Positions 8,809 through 18,175 of a stretch of 64,000 nucleotides of DNA are shown piece by piece; positions within the stretch are counted from its first letter, which is position 1, and the number at the start of each line of letters is the position of its first letter. Position numbers and translations under genes: made by a program. This stretch comes from Rhodosalinus sp041365695 (GTDB taxonomy: Bacteria > Pseudomonadota > Alphaproteobacteria > Rhodobacterales > Rhodobacteraceae), in the NCBI RefSeq assembly GCF_041365695.1, contig NZ_JBGFSJ010000003.1:186001-250000 (forward strand), given 5' to 3'. The notes under the pieces were generated by a model, which saw nothing but the letters and a program-made list of their open reading frames with translations, was not told the DNA's origin and did not search any database.

Positions 8809-9980
8809 TGCGGCGGATCAGCGTTCTGGGCGCCACGGGCTCGATCGGGCAGAACACGCTCGATCTGGTAGCGCGCGCGCCCGGGGAATTCGATGTCGTG
8901 GCGCTTACCGGCGGGCGCAACGTCGCGCGGCTGGCCGAGGATGCGCGGCGGCTCGGGGCCGAGATCGCGGTGACGGCCCACGAGGATCTTCTGGAGGACC
9001 TGCGCGCCGCGCTTGCGGGCTCGGGCGTGGAGGCCGCCGCGGGGCAGGGCGCGCTGGTGGAGGCCGCGTCGCGGCCGGCGGACTGGGTGATGTCCGCCAT
9101 CGTGGGCGCGGCGGGGCTTGCTCCCGGCCTTGCGGCGCTGGGGCAGGGCGCGACACTGGCGCTGGCCAACAAGGAAAGCATGGTTTGCGCCGGCCCGCTG
9201 GTGATGGCCACGGCGCAGCGCCACGGCGCGCGCGTCCTGCCGGTGGACAGCGAACACTCGGCAGTCTTCCAGGCGCTCGTGGGCGAGGACATGGCGGCGG
9301 TGGAGCGCGTCATCATCACCGCTTCGGGCGGCGCGTTCCGGGACTGGCCGCTCGAGCGGCTGGCCCACGCCACGCCTGCCGAAGCGGCGACGCATCCCAA
9401 CTGGGACATGGGCCAGCGCATCACCATCGACAGCGCGTCGATGTTCAACAAGGCCCTAGAGGTCATTGAAACGAAGGAATTCTTCGGCATGCCGCCCGAG
9501 CGGATCGAGGTCGTGATCCACCCGGAATCGCTCATCCATGCGCTGGTGGGCTTCGCGGACGGGGCGCTCATGGCGCATGTCGGCCCGCCCGACATGCGCC
9601 ACGCCATCGGCTATGCGCTCAACTGGCCCGAGCGGCGCGCGCTGCCGGTCGCGCGGCTGGACCTGGCCGCGATCGGGCAGATGACCTTCCGGGCGCCGGA
9701 TCTTGCGCGCTACCCCGCGCTGCGTCTCGCGCGCGACGTGATGGCGGCGGGCGGCCTTTCGGGCGCAGCCTTCAACGCGGCCAAGGAATGCGCGCTCGAC
9801 GGGTTCCTCGCGGGGCGGATCGGCTTCACCGGCATGGCGGGCGTCGTCGAAGAGGTTCTCGACAGGGTTTGTGCCCGTCTTGGTCACAATGACGCCGCGA
9901 TGGACCTTGATAAGGTGCTCGCGGCAGACCATCTCGCCAGGCATGAGGCCGAGAGGGTCATGACGGAACGAGCGGCATAG
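8808..9980 (+). CDS. dxr: 1-deoxy-D-xylulose 5-phosphate reductoisomerase
   Basis: Second step of the non-mevalonate isoprenoid pathway: converts DXP to MEP with NADPH and a divalent metal. The 390-residue product shows the N-terminal GATGSIGQNTL nucleotide-binding motif, LANKESMVCAG, the VDSEHSAVFQ metal-site region and MSIDSASM-like ITIDSASMFNKALE. Placing it between cdsA/uppS and rseP matches the conserved envelope cluster; its products feed UppS. Its ATG overlaps the cdsA stop (TGATG). Confidence 0.97.
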   Translation: MRRISVLGATGSIGQNTLDLVARAPGEFDVVALTGGRNVARLAEDARRLGAEIAVTAHEDLLEDLRAALAGSGVEAAAGQGALVEAASRPADWVMSAIVGAAGLAPGLAALGQGATLALANKESMVCAGPLVMATAQRHGARVLPVDSEHSAVFQALVGEDMAAVERVIITASGGAFRDWPLERLAHATPAEAATHPNWDMGQRITIDSASMFNKALEVIETKEFFGMPPERIEVVIHPESLIHALVGFADGALMAHVGPPDMRHAIGYALNWPERRALPVARLDLAAIGQMTFRAPDLARYPALRLARDVMAAGGLSGAAFNAAKECALDGFLAGRIGFTGMAGVVEEVLDRVCARLGHNDAAMDLDKVLAADHLARHEAERVMTERAA

Positions 9981-9990
9981 GGGCTGATAC

Positions 9991-11334
9991 GTGGATTTGA
10001 TCTCTCTCGTCCCGCAATTCGGCGGGCTTCTCTGGACACTTCTGGCCTTCGTGGTGGCGCTTTCGGTGATCGTGGCGATCCATGAGTACGGCCACTACAT
10101 CGTCGGCCGCTGGACCGGGATCGAGGCGGAGGTCTTCTCGCTGGGGTTCGGCCCCGTGCTTTTCACGCGCATGGACCGGCGCGGGACGCGCTGGCAGATC
10201 GCAGCCTTGCCGCTTGGCGGATACGTCAAGTTCAAGGGCGACGCCAACGCGGCGAGCGGCACCGATCCCGAGAAACTGTCCCGGATGAACGAGGAAGAGA
10301 AGCGCCACACGATGGCCGGCGCGCCGCTCTGGGCGCGCTCGCTCACCGTGGCGGCGGGGCCCGCGTTCAACTTCGCGCTCTCGATCCTCATCTTCACCGG
10401 CGTCTTCATGCTGCGCGGCGCGCCGATGGAGCCCCTCACGGTGGGCGAGATGCGCGAGCTTCCGGTGGCCGGCGCGCTGCAGGAGGGCGACGAGATCCTC
10501 GCGATCGCGGGCACGCCTCCGCCGGCCTTCGACACCCCCGAGGGGTTCCAGTCCTTCGCCGACAACGTGCCCCGCGAGGCGCTGATCGATTTCCGCGTGC
10601 GCCGCGACGGGTCGGACATGGTCGTGGAGGGGCCCTATCCCTATCCGCCCGTGGTCACGCAGGTGATACCGCGCTCGGCCGCCTTCGAGACCGGGTTGCG
10701 CGCCGGCGACGTCATCACCGCCGTCGAGGGTGAGCCGATCGTCGCCTTCGAAGAGCTCAGGGAGGTCGTCGAAAGTTCCGACGGCGCGGAACTTTCGCTG
10801 ACCGTCTGGCGCGGCGGCGAGACCATGGAGATGACCCTTGCGCCCAAGCGCATGGACGAGCCGCAACCCGACGGCGGCTTCGTCACGCACTGGCGTATCG
10901 GAATCGTCGGCGGGCTGGCCTTCGAGCCGGCGACGGAAATCGTCGGCCCGGTGGAGGCCTTCACCTCGGGTGTCGCCCAGACCGCGACCATCATCCAGGG
11001 GTCGCTTTCCGGCCTGTGGCACATGATCACGGGGGCGATCTCGACCTGCAATCTCTCGGGGCCCGTGGGGATCGCCGAAACCTCGGGCGCCATGGCGGCC
11101 CAGGGCGCGACGAGCTTCATCTGGTTCATCGCGGTGCTGTCGACGGCGGTCGGGCTGCTCAACCTTTTCCCGATCCCGGTGCTGGATGGCGGTCACCTCG
11201 TCTTCTACGCCTACGAGGCCGTGGCCGGGCGTCCGCCGAGCGATCAGGCATTGCAGGTCCTGATGGGGGCCGGGTTGGTGCTGATCCTGGGGCTGATGGC
11301 GTTCGCGCTGACCAACGACATCTTCTGCCCCTGA
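9991..11334 (+). CDS. rseP: RseP-type membrane-embedded site-2 zinc metalloprotease
   Basis: Intramembrane protease that cuts anti-sigma factors and signal-peptide remnants. The start is a GTG 10 bases after dxr. The HEYGH zinc motif lies in the first membrane helix (about residues 30-36). Two PDZ-like regions follow, including VTQVIPRSAAFETGLRAGD at about 222-240. The C-terminal NLFPIPVLDGG motif supplies the third ligand region. It has 447 residues and four apparent membrane segments. A 9-bp hairpin follows the stop. Confidence 0.95.
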   Translation: MDLISLVPQFGGLLWTLLAFVVALSVIVAIHEYGHYIVGRWTGIEAEVFSLGFGPVLFTRMDRRGTRWQIAALPLGGYVKFKGDANAASGTDPEKLSRMNEEEKRHTMAGAPLWARSLTVAAGPAFNFALSILIFTGVFMLRGAPMEPLTVGEMRELPVAGALQEGDEILAIAGTPPPAFDTPEGFQSFADNVPREALIDFRVRRDGSDMVVEGPYPYPPVVTQVIPRSAAFETGLRAGDVITAVEGEPIVAFEELREVVESSDGAELSLTVWRGGETMEMTLAPKRMDEPQPDGGFVTHWRIGIVGGLAFEPATEIVGPVEAFTSGVAQTATIIQGSLSGLWHMITGAISTCNLSGPVGIAETSGAMAAQGATSFIWFIAVLSTAVGLLNLFPIPVLDGGHLVFYAYEAVAGRPPSDQALQVLMGAGLVLILGLMAFALTNDIFCP

Positions 11335-11344
11335 TCCCTGCGGT

Positions 11345-11372
11345 CGGGGCGGCCTGTTGAAAAGCCGCCCCG
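11345..11372. promoter_or_regulatory. Stem-loop after rseP
   Basis: A perfect 9-bp inverted repeat (CGGGGCGGC at 11345-11353 with its complement at 11364-11372, 10-base loop) lies 10 bases beyond the rseP stop. There is no T-run, so it may be a weak terminator or a processing/stability element separating rseP from the small ORF and bamA. Confidence 0.5.
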
Positions 11373-11442
11373 AAACGGTCCAACTCCTGCCAGATTTTCC
11401 TGATCTTCTGCGGAGGCTTGAAACCTTGCAAGGAGCGGACCC

Positions 11443-11568
11443 ATGCACTTGCACACCATCGATACGCGCGGGCTTGGCCTGCTTCTCAGACTCAGCTGGG
11501 ATCGCCTGCTGTTCCCGGCGGCGATTCTTCTCGGCCTGATGCTGGGGGCGTTTCTCGCAACTCTCTGA
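11443..11568 (+). CDS. Small membrane peptide, 41 residues, between rseP and bamA
   Basis: I do not recognise this gene. The frame starts with ATG 7 bases after a strong AAGGAG ribosome site and ends at TGA. The product begins MHLHTIDTRGLG, then LLRLSWDRLLFP, and finishes with one hydrophobic segment (about residues 24-41, AAILLGLMLGAFLATL), so it is probably a single-pass inner-membrane peptide with its N-terminus in the cytoplasm. It lies in the gap between the RseP protease and the BamA outer-membrane assembly gene, on the same strand. The good ribosome site and coherent hydrophobic ending support it; no function can be assigned. Confidence 0.6.
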   Translation: MHLHTIDTRGLGLLLRLSWDRLLFPAAILLGLMLGAFLATL

Positions 11569-11738
11569 CAGCTTTGGACGGCGTGTTCGATGCCCCGCGC
11601 CGGCGCGTTCCGACGCCGGGCGCGCCCTTGCGGCAACGCTTGCGCCGGGCTGTCACCGAAACAGGTTCCGCGCTTTGACAACATCCCGCAATCGCTATAC
11701 CCACAACTACCAAATGGGGCGTCTGGACGGGTGGCGGC

Positions 11739-14090
11739 ATGAGCGTGACACGGGTGTTCGCTGTAAAGGGCGATAAAGCGACGGGCAGCGGCAGAATCCC
11801 CGCCCTCAAGGCGTCTATCGCGCTGCCTTTGACGCTTGCGGCCGCGCTTCTCGTCGCGCCGTTGCCGGCGGGCGCGCAGACCTACAGCTTCGCCTCGGTG
11901 ACGATCGAGGGCAACCAGCGTATCGAGCCCGGCACGATCCTGAGCTACGCGGGGATTGCCCGCGGCGAGACCGTCACCGCCGGAGAGATCAACGCCGCCA
12001 ATCGCCGCCTTCTTCAGACCGGTCTGTTCGAAAGCGTTGAAATCATCCCGCGGGGCAGCGAGCTCGTGATCGTGGTGGACGAATACCCGACGATCAACCG
12101 CATCGCCTTCGAGGGCAACCGTCGGCTCGACGACGAGGCGCTTGCGCAGGCCGTGGAATCGCAATCCCGCCGGGTCTACAGCCCTGTGCAGGCGGAACGC
12201 GACGCGGCGCGCATCGCCGAAGCCTACGCCGTCGACGGGCGCCTGGCCGCCACGGTGCGCCCCCGCCTGATCGAGCGCAGCGACAACCGCGTCGACCTCG
12301 TCTTCGAGATCTTCGAGGGCGGCGTGATCGAGATCGAGCGGATCGGGATCGTCGGCAACGAGGCCTATTCCGACCGCCGCCTGCGGCGGGTGCTGAGCAC
12401 GAAGCAGGCGGGCCTTCTGCGCGCGATCATCCGCTCCGACATCTTCGTGGAAGACCGGATCCAGTTCGACCGGCAGCTCCTGAACGATTTCTACCAGTCG
12501 CGCGGCTACGTCGATTTCCGCATCACGGCCGTCAACGCCGAGCTGTCGCAGGAGCGCGACGCCTATTTCGTGACCTTCAACGTCGAGGAGGGACAGCAGT
12601 TCCGCTTCGGTGAGTTGACCGTCTCGTCGGACCTGCCCGATGTCGATCCGGACCTGTTCCAGGCGGCGCTTCGGACACGCCCCGGCTCCGTCTATTCGCC
12701 GCTCGACGTCGAGCGCGACATCGCCCGGCTGGAGCGGCTCGCGGTGCAGGAGGGGCTCAACTTCGTGCGGGTCGAGCCGCGCGTCGTCCGCAACGACCGC
12801 GACCTGACGCTCGACATCGACTTCGCGCTCGTGCGCGGCGAACGCATCTTCGTCGAGCGTATCGACATCGAGGGCAATACCGCCACGCTCGACCGCGTGA
12901 TCCGGCGGCAGTTCCGCGCGGTGGAGGGCGATCCGTTCAACCCGCGCGAGATCCGCCAGAGCGCCGAAAGGATCCGCGCGCTCGGGCTTTTCGCCGACGC
13001 CGAGGTGGAGGCCCGCGAGGGCAGTTCCGAGGATCAGGTCATCATCGACGTGAACGTCGAGGAGCAGCCGACAGGCTCGATTTCCTTCGGCGCCAGCTAC
13101 TCGACGGAGGGCGGGCTGGGCGCGACCGTCGGCTTCCGCGAGCGCAACTTCCTGGGACGTGGGCAGAGCATCGGCTTCCAGCTGTCCACCACCGACGAGA
13201 ACCAGGAATATTCCTTCACCTTCGGCGAGCCTGCCTTCCTGGGCCGCGACCTGCGCTTCGATCTCGAACTCTCCTACCGGGAAACGGACAGCTTCCTGTC
13301 CAGCTACGACACCGCGATCGGGCGGTTTCAGCCGTCCTTCACTTTCCCCGTCTCCGAGAACGGGCGGCTTCAGGTGCGCTACACCGCCGAAAGCTCGGAC
13401 ATCTCGCTCGATGATCCCTCCGCGGTCGGACCGCTCATCCAGGACGAGGCGGATCGCGGCGAGGTCTTCAACAGCTCCGTCGGCTACACCTACAGCTACG
13501 ATACCCGCCGCACGGGGCTCGACCCGAACTCGGGCATCCTTCTGCAATTCGGCCAGGACTTCGCCGCGCTCGGCGGCGACGATACCTTCGTGCGCACCAC
13601 GGCGCGGGCGGTGGCGCAGACCCGCATCCTGCGCGAGGAAGTGACGCTGCGGGCCACGCTGGAAGGCGGCGTGCTGAACTACAGCGACGGGTCCAGCCGC
13701 GTGACCGACCGCTTCTTCCTCGGCCCCCGGCGCCTGCGTGGCTTCACGACCGACGGCATCGGTCCGCGCGAAGTGACGGCCACGACAGATGACGCGCTTG
13801 GCGGCGACAAATACGCCGTTGCGCGCTTGGAGGCAGAGTTTCCGCTTGGCCTGCCCGAGGAATACGGCATCTCGGGCGGCGTGTTCTACGACGTGGGGTC
13901 GCTCTGGGGGCTCGACACCAGCTCGCCGGATGTCCTCTACGAGGATTTCACGGTGCGGTCCGTCATCGGCGTCTCGATCTTCTGGGACACGCCGATCGGT
14001 CCGCTGCGGTTCAACATCTCGGAGCCGTTGCAGAAGAAACCCTTCGACGAGACGCAGAACTTCGATTTCACCATCCAGACCCAGTTCTGA
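11739..14090 (+). CDS. bamA: Outer membrane protein assembly factor BamA
   Basis: Central outer-membrane insertase for beta-barrel proteins. The 783-residue precursor has a signal peptide (hydrophobic stretch about 27-42, then PAGAQ cleavage region), five POTRA repeats over roughly residues 48-420 (starting with FASVTIEGNQRIEPGTI) and a C-terminal 16-stranded barrel. The barrel holds the RRLRGFTTDGIG lid-lock region (VRGF-type) and ends in FDFTIQTQF, with the terminal phenylalanine needed for assembly. It is followed by the periplasmic chaperone gene 4 bases later, as in most proteobacteria. Confidence 0.97.
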   Translation: MSVTRVFAVKGDKATGSGRIPALKASIALPLTLAAALLVAPLPAGAQTYSFASVTIEGNQRIEPGTILSYAGIARGETVTAGEINAANRRLLQTGLFESVEIIPRGSELVIVVDEYPTINRIAFEGNRRLDDEALAQAVESQSRRVYSPVQAERDAARIAEAYAVDGRLAATVRPRLIERSDNRVDLVFEIFEGGVIEIERIGIVGNEAYSDRRLRRVLSTKQAGLLRAIIRSDIFVEDRIQFDRQLLNDFYQSRGYVDFRITAVNAELSQERDAYFVTFNVEEGQQFRFGELTVSSDLPDVDPDLFQAALRTRPGSVYSPLDVERDIARLERLAVQEGLNFVRVEPRVVRNDRDLTLDIDFALVRGERIFVERIDIEGNTATLDRVIRRQFRAVEGDPFNPREIRQSAERIRALGLFADAEVEAREGSSEDQVIIDVNVEEQPTGSISFGASYSTEGGLGATVGFRERNFLGRGQSIGFQLSTTDENQEYSFTFGEPAFLGRDLRFDLELSYRETDSFLSSYDTAIGRFQPSFTFPVSENGRLQVRYTAESSDISLDDPSAVGPLIQDEADRGEVFNSSVGYTYSYDTRRTGLDPNSGILLQFGQDFAALGGDDTFVRTTARAVAQTRILREEVTLRATLEGGVLNYSDGSSRVTDRFFLGPRRLRGFTTDGIGPREVTATTDDALGGDKYAVARLEAEFPLGLPEEYGISGGVFYDVGSLWGLDTSSPDVLYEDFTVRSVIGVSIFWDTPIGPLRFNISEPLQKKPFDETQNFDFTIQTQF

Positions 14091-14094
14091 GGGC

Positions 14095-14754
14095 ATGGCC
14101 CGCGGGCTGAGCCGCTCCCTCGCCGCGCTGCTCGTGGCGGCGCTGGCCTGGGTGCCGTGGGCCACGGCGCAGCAACAGCCCTTTTCTGCGCCCGCGCGTC
14201 TTCAGAGCCCGATCCTGACGGTGGAACCGGAGCGACTTTTCGCGGAGTCTGCCTTCGGTCGGCGAGTGACGGAAGAGCTCGAGCGGCAAGGCGCGGACCT
14301 TGCCGCCGAGAACCGCCGCATCGAGACCGAACTCACCGCCGAGGAACGACGCCTCACCGAGCAGCGCGAGACGCTTGCGCTCGACGAGTTTCGCGCGCTG
14401 GCCGATGCGTTCGACGAGAAGGTGCAGCGCATCCGCCGGGAGCAGGACGGAAAGGCGCGGATGCTCTCGCTGCGCAACGAGGAGGCGCGCCGGGCGTTCC
14501 TGGCCGCCGCGCAACCGGTGCTGGAACGGCTGATGCGCGAGGCCGGAGCGGCGGTGATCCTCGAGCGTGGATCCATCTTCATGAGCGCGGAGGTGATCGA
14601 CGTCACCGATCAGGCGATCGCGCGTATCGACGCGGAAATCGGTGACGGGCTCTCTGCCGATGACGCGGCGGCGCCGTCCGCGCCCGAGGCGCCGCCGCCC
14701 GGGGACACCTCCGAGACGCCGTCCGCTCCCGGCGCCGACGGCGACGGCGACTAG
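14095..14754 (+). CDS. Periplasmic chaperone Skp/OmpH family
   Basis: Holds unfolded outer-membrane proteins on the way to BamA. The 219-residue product has a signal peptide (RSLAALLVAALAWVPWATAQ) and a long charged coiled-coil region (about 55-130, rich in Glu/Arg such as ELTAEERRLTEQRETLALDE). It ends in an acidic, Pro/Ala-rich low-complexity tail that is longer than in the enterobacterial protein. Position between bamA and fabZ-lpxA is the conserved one. Tail function is unknown. Confidence 0.9.
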   Translation: MARGLSRSLAALLVAALAWVPWATAQQQPFSAPARLQSPILTVEPERLFAESAFGRRVTEELERQGADLAAENRRIETELTAEERRLTEQRETLALDEFRALADAFDEKVQRIRREQDGKARMLSLRNEEARRAFLAAAQPVLERLMREAGAAVILERGSIFMSAEVIDVTDQAIARIDAEIGDGLSADDAAAPSAPEAPPPGDTSETPSAPGADGDGD

Positions 14755-14815
14755 CCCAGCTTGTCCCGCCACGCCCCCCTTGCTAGGGGAGGAACAAATC
14801 GCCCGGGGAGAGAGA

Positions 14816-15283
14816 ATGACCGAGCTCGCGACTGCCGACATCCAGCTGATCCAGCGCATCCTGCCGCACCGCTACCCGTTCCTCCTGGTGGACCGGGTCG
14901 TGGAGATCGACGGGACCAGTTCGGCGCTCGGGCTGAAGAACGTCACCATGAACGAGCCGCATTTCCAGGGCCATTTTCCCGGCCAGCCGATCATGCCCGG
15001 CGTCACGATCATCGAGGCGATGGCGCAGACGGCGGCGGTGATGGTGGGCACGTCGCTCGACCTCGCGGACAAGGAAATGCTCATCTATTTCATGGGGATC
15101 GACAAGTGCAAGTTCCGGCGCAAGGTCGTTCCCGGCGACGTGGTTGAAATGCGCCTGCGCACGCTGCGCGGCCGGCCCGGCGGCAAGGTCTGGAAATTCG
15201 AGGGCCGCGCCGAGGTGGCGGGCGAACTGGCCGCCGAGGCCGAGTTCTCGGCCATGATGGACATCGAGGGGAGCGCGGGCTGA
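14816..15283 (+). CDS. fabZ: 3-hydroxyacyl-[ACP] dehydratase FabZ
   Basis: Dehydrates 3-hydroxyacyl-ACP in fatty acid elongation, competing with LpxA for 3-hydroxymyristoyl-ACP. The hot-dog fold motifs are clear: ILPHRYPFLLVDRV, then HFQGHFPGQPIMPGV with the catalytic His, and IIEAMAQTAA with the catalytic Glu. The 155-residue length is usual. The ATG follows GGGGAGAGAGA. The TGATG junction with lpxA indicates coupling of fatty acid and lipid A synthesis. Confidence 0.97.
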   Translation: MTELATADIQLIQRILPHRYPFLLVDRVVEIDGTSSALGLKNVTMNEPHFQGHFPGQPIMPGVTIIEAMAQTAAVMVGTSLDLADKEMLIYFMGIDKCKFRRKVVPGDVVEMRLRTLRGRPGGKVWKFEGRAEVAGELAAEAEFSAMMDIEGSAG

Positions 15284-16080
15284 TGTCGATCTCGCCCGAG
15301 GCGCGCGTCCATCCCTCCGCCGTGGTGGAAGAGGGCGCGGTGATCGCCGCCGGCTGCGCGATCGGACCGTTCTGCCATGTCGGCCCCGAGGTGCGCCTCG
15401 CCGAGGGGGTGGAGCTGAAGTCCCATGTCGTCGTCACGGGCGACACGCGCATCGGCGCCGGGACGTCGATCTTTCCCTTTGCCGTGATCGGCGAGATCCC
15501 GCAGGATCTGAAGTTCAAGGGCGAGCGCACGCGGCTCGAGATCGGGGCACGGAACCGGATCCGCGAGCATGTCACCATGAACGCCGGCACCGAGGGCGGC
15601 GGAGGCGTCACGCGCGTGGGCGACGACGGGCTTTTCATGGCCGGCGCCCACGTCGCCCATGACGTCCAGGTGGGCGACCGGGTGATCCTCGTGAACCATG
15701 CCGCGCTCGCCGGGCATTGCGTGCTCGAGGACGACGTGATCGTGGGCGGGCTTTCGGGCGTGCACCAGTGGGTGCGCATCGGCCAGGGCGCGATCATCGG
15801 CGCGGTCACCATGGTGACGAACGACGTCATCCCCTACGGCCTGGTGCAGGCGCCGCGGGGCAGGCTCGACGGGCTGAACCTGGTCGGGCTGAAGCGCCGC
15901 GGCGTGTCGCGCGACGACATCACCGCGCTGCGGGCGGCGTTCCAGATGCTCGCGCAGGGCGAAGGCGCGTTCCAGGACCGCGCGCGCCGGCTGGGCGACG
16001 AAACCGCGAGCGACTATGTCCGCCAGATCGTGGATTTCGTCCTGGCCGGCAGTGACCGGTCCTTCCTGACACCGGGCTGA
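15283..16080 (+). CDS. lpxA: Acyl-ACP--UDP-N-acetylglucosamine O-acyltransferase
   Basis: First step of lipid A synthesis: transfers a 3-hydroxyacyl chain to UDP-GlcNAc. The 265-residue product shows left-handed beta-helix hexapeptide repeats over its first two thirds, with the FMAGAHVAHDVQVGDRVI region carrying the catalytic-type histidine and NHAALAGHCVLEDDVIVGG following. A helical C-terminus begins at about 195. It starts inside the fabZ stop codon and is followed after 12 bases by lpxI. Confidence 0.97.
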   Translation: MSISPEARVHPSAVVEEGAVIAAGCAIGPFCHVGPEVRLAEGVELKSHVVVTGDTRIGAGTSIFPFAVIGEIPQDLKFKGERTRLEIGARNRIREHVTMNAGTEGGGGVTRVGDDGLFMAGAHVAHDVQVGDRVILVNHAALAGHCVLEDDVIVGGLSGVHQWVRIGQGAIIGAVTMVTNDVIPYGLVQAPRGRLDGLNLVGLKRRGVSRDDITALRAAFQMLAQGEGAFQDRARRLGDETASDYVRQIVDFVLAGSDRSFLTPG

Positions 16081-16092
16081 GAGGGCGCGAGG

Positions 16093-16998
16093 ATGCTGGC
16101 ACTGATCGCGGGGGAGGGGGCGCTGCCCCGGGCCGTGGCGGAGGCGCAGGCAGAGCGCCCGCTGGTCTGCGCGCTGGAGGGGTTTCCGCCCGACGGGATC
16201 GCCGCCGACATCACCTTCCGGCTGGAACATCTCGGCACGCTGCTGGAAACGCTCCGGGGCAAGGGCGCGACGCAGGTCTGTTTCTGCGGCGCGATCCGCC
16301 GTCCGCGCATGGACCCCGCGGCCATCGACGCGGCGACCATGCCGCTCGTGCCCGTCATGATGGAGGCGCTCGGCCGCGGCGATGACGGGGCGCTGCGCGG
16401 CGCGGTGGCGATCTTCGAGGCGCAGGGCTTCACCGTGCTCGGCGCCCACGAGGCCGCGCCGTCGCTTCTGCCCGAGGCGGGTGTCCCGACGCGGTCGCGC
16501 CCCGCCCCCGGCACCGAGGCCGAGGCGCGGATCGGTGCGCGCGTCGTGGCCGAAATGGCCGTGGCGGATGTGGGCCAGGCCTGCGTCGTGGCCGGAGAGC
16601 ACGAGATCGCGCGCGAAGGGCCGGACGGCACCGACGCCATGCTGGCGCGGCTCGCGCGGCCGATCCCTCCGCCCACCTCCGAGGCCGTCGATCCGCTGAG
16701 CTGGGGCGCCGACGTGGTGGGCGACGCGCTCGGCGTGGCGGCCGACTGGCTGGGCGGCGAGGACGGGCGCCCGCCCGGCGCGCGGGCCGGCATCCTCTAC
16801 AAGGTGCCGAAGCCGCACCAGGATCGGCGGGTGGATCTTCCCACCATCGGCCCGGCCACGGCCGAGGGCGCGGTGCGCGCGGGCCTTTCCGGCATCGTGA
16901 TCGAGGCCGACGGCGTGCTGGTGCTGGAGCGCGACCGGGTCGTGGAGATCCTCGACGCGGCGGGGCTGTTCCTCTGGGTGCGCGAAAGGGCCGCCTGA
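16093..16998 (+). CDS. lpxI: UDP-2,3-diacylglucosamine diphosphatase LpxI (DUF1009)
   Basis: Cleaves UDP-2,3-diacylglucosamine to lipid X and UMP, the step done by LpxH in enterobacteria; LpxI is the usual alphaproteobacterial form. The 301-residue product begins MLALIAGEGALPRAVAEA, has VCFCGAIRRPRMDPA and the C-terminal KVPKPHQDRRVDLPTIGP and AEGAVRAGLSGIVIEA segments typical of DUF1009. Its place between lpxA and lpxB supports the call. The stop overlaps the lpxB start. Confidence 0.94.
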   Translation: MLALIAGEGALPRAVAEAQAERPLVCALEGFPPDGIAADITFRLEHLGTLLETLRGKGATQVCFCGAIRRPRMDPAAIDAATMPLVPVMMEALGRGDDGALRGAVAIFEAQGFTVLGAHEAAPSLLPEAGVPTRSRPAPGTEAEARIGARVVAEMAVADVGQACVVAGEHEIAREGPDGTDAMLARLARPIPPPTSEAVDPLSWGADVVGDALGVAADWLGGEDGRPPGARAGILYKVPKPHQDRRVDLPTIGPATAEGAVRAGLSGIVIEADGVLVLERDRVVEILDAAGLFLWVRERAA

Positions 16999-18152
16999 TG
17001 CGCGTCTTCGTGACTGCCGGGGAGCCCTCGGGCGACCGGCTCGGGGCCGCGCTGATGGACGGTCTGCGCGAGCTTGTGCCGGAGGTGCGCTTCGAGGGGA
17101 TCGGAGGCGAGGGTATGCTCGCCCGCGGGCTGCAAAGCCTCTTTCCCATGGACGAGATCTCGATCATGGGGATCGTCGAGATCCTGTCGCAATACCGCCA
17201 GCTGAAACGTCGCATCCGCGAGACCGCCGAGGCCGTCGTTGCCGCGAAGCCTGACGTGCTGGTCACGATCGACCTGCCCGAGTTCAGCCTGCGCGTGGCA
17301 AAGCTCGTCAAGGAGATGAGCGATATCCGCGTGGTCCACTATGTCGCGCCCACGGTCTGGGCGTGGCGGCCGGGCCGGGCCGCGAAGATGGCCGCCCATG
17401 TCGACCAGGTGCTTGCCCTCTTCCCGTTCGAGCCGCCTTACATGGAGGCTGCGGGAATGCGCTGCGATTTCGTGGGCCACCCGGTCGTGACCGACCCGCA
17501 GGCCGCGCCCGAGGAGGCCGCGGAATTCCGTACCCGCCACGGCATCGGCGCGGCGCCCTTGCTTCTGGTGCTGCCCGGCTCGCGCAGAAGCGAAGTGGCG
17601 CGGCTCGCGCCCGTCTTCGGCGAGGTGCTGCGGCGCGTGACGGCGGCGCGGCCCGGCACGCGCCTCGTGGTCCCCGCCGCGGGCGCGGTCGCCGAGATGG
17701 CCGCCGCGACCGTGCGGGACTGGCCGGGCGCGCCGGTGTTGCTCGACCCCCGCCGCTCGGACGATCCGGCGGCGGAGAAACGTGCGGCCTTCGCGGCGGC
17801 GGACGCGGCCCTGGCCGCCTCGGGCACGGTGTCGCTGGAACTGGCCGCCGCCGATACGCCAATGGTCGTGGCCTATGACATGGGCCTTGTCTCGCGCGCC
17901 ATCATCCAGCGCATGCTGGTCACCGACTCCGTCAACCTCGTGAACCTCGTCTCCGAGACCCGCGTGGTGCCGGAATTCATCGGCACGCAGTGCAGGCCCG
18001 GGCCGATCGCCGACGCGCTTTGCACCGTGCTCGACGATCCCGAACCGCAGCGCGCGGCCATGGCGGTGACGATGGACCGGCTTGGCCGCGGCGGTCCCCC
18101 GCCGGGGCGCCGCGCGGCGCGCGCCGTTCTGGAGGGGCTCGGTGCCGCCTGA
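16998..18152 (+). CDS. lpxB: Lipid-A-disaccharide synthase
   Basis: Joins lipid X and UDP-diacylglucosamine into the tetraacyl disaccharide of lipid A. The 384-residue product shows AGEPSGDRLGAALM at the N-terminus, IDLPEFSLRVAK, HYVAPTVWAWRPGRA, LLLVLPGSRRSEVARL and, near the C-terminus, ASGTVSLELAAADTPMVVAY, all standard for this glycosyltransferase family. It ends the lipid A run. The ialB-type gene follows on the opposite strand only 23 bases away. Confidence 0.97.
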   Translation: MRVFVTAGEPSGDRLGAALMDGLRELVPEVRFEGIGGEGMLARGLQSLFPMDEISIMGIVEILSQYRQLKRRIRETAEAVVAAKPDVLVTIDLPEFSLRVAKLVKEMSDIRVVHYVAPTVWAWRPGRAAKMAAHVDQVLALFPFEPPYMEAAGMRCDFVGHPVVTDPQAAPEEAAEFRTRHGIGAAPLLLVLPGSRRSEVARLAPVFGEVLRRVTAARPGTRLVVPAAGAVAEMAAATVRDWPGAPVLLDPRRSDDPAAEKRAAFAAADAALAASGTVSLELAAADTPMVVAYDMGLVSRAIIQRMLVTDSVNLVNLVSETRVVPEFIGTQCRPGPIADALCTVLDDPEPQRAAMAVTMDRLGRGGPPPGRRAARAVLEGLGAA

Positions 18153-18175
18153 GCGGCGGCGCGCGCCCTGGGGGC

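Noticed and set aside
11244..14165. A 973-residue open frame on the minus strand covering bamA
   Set aside because: Antisense shadow of bamA. The product is low-complexity, with no ribosome site or motif.
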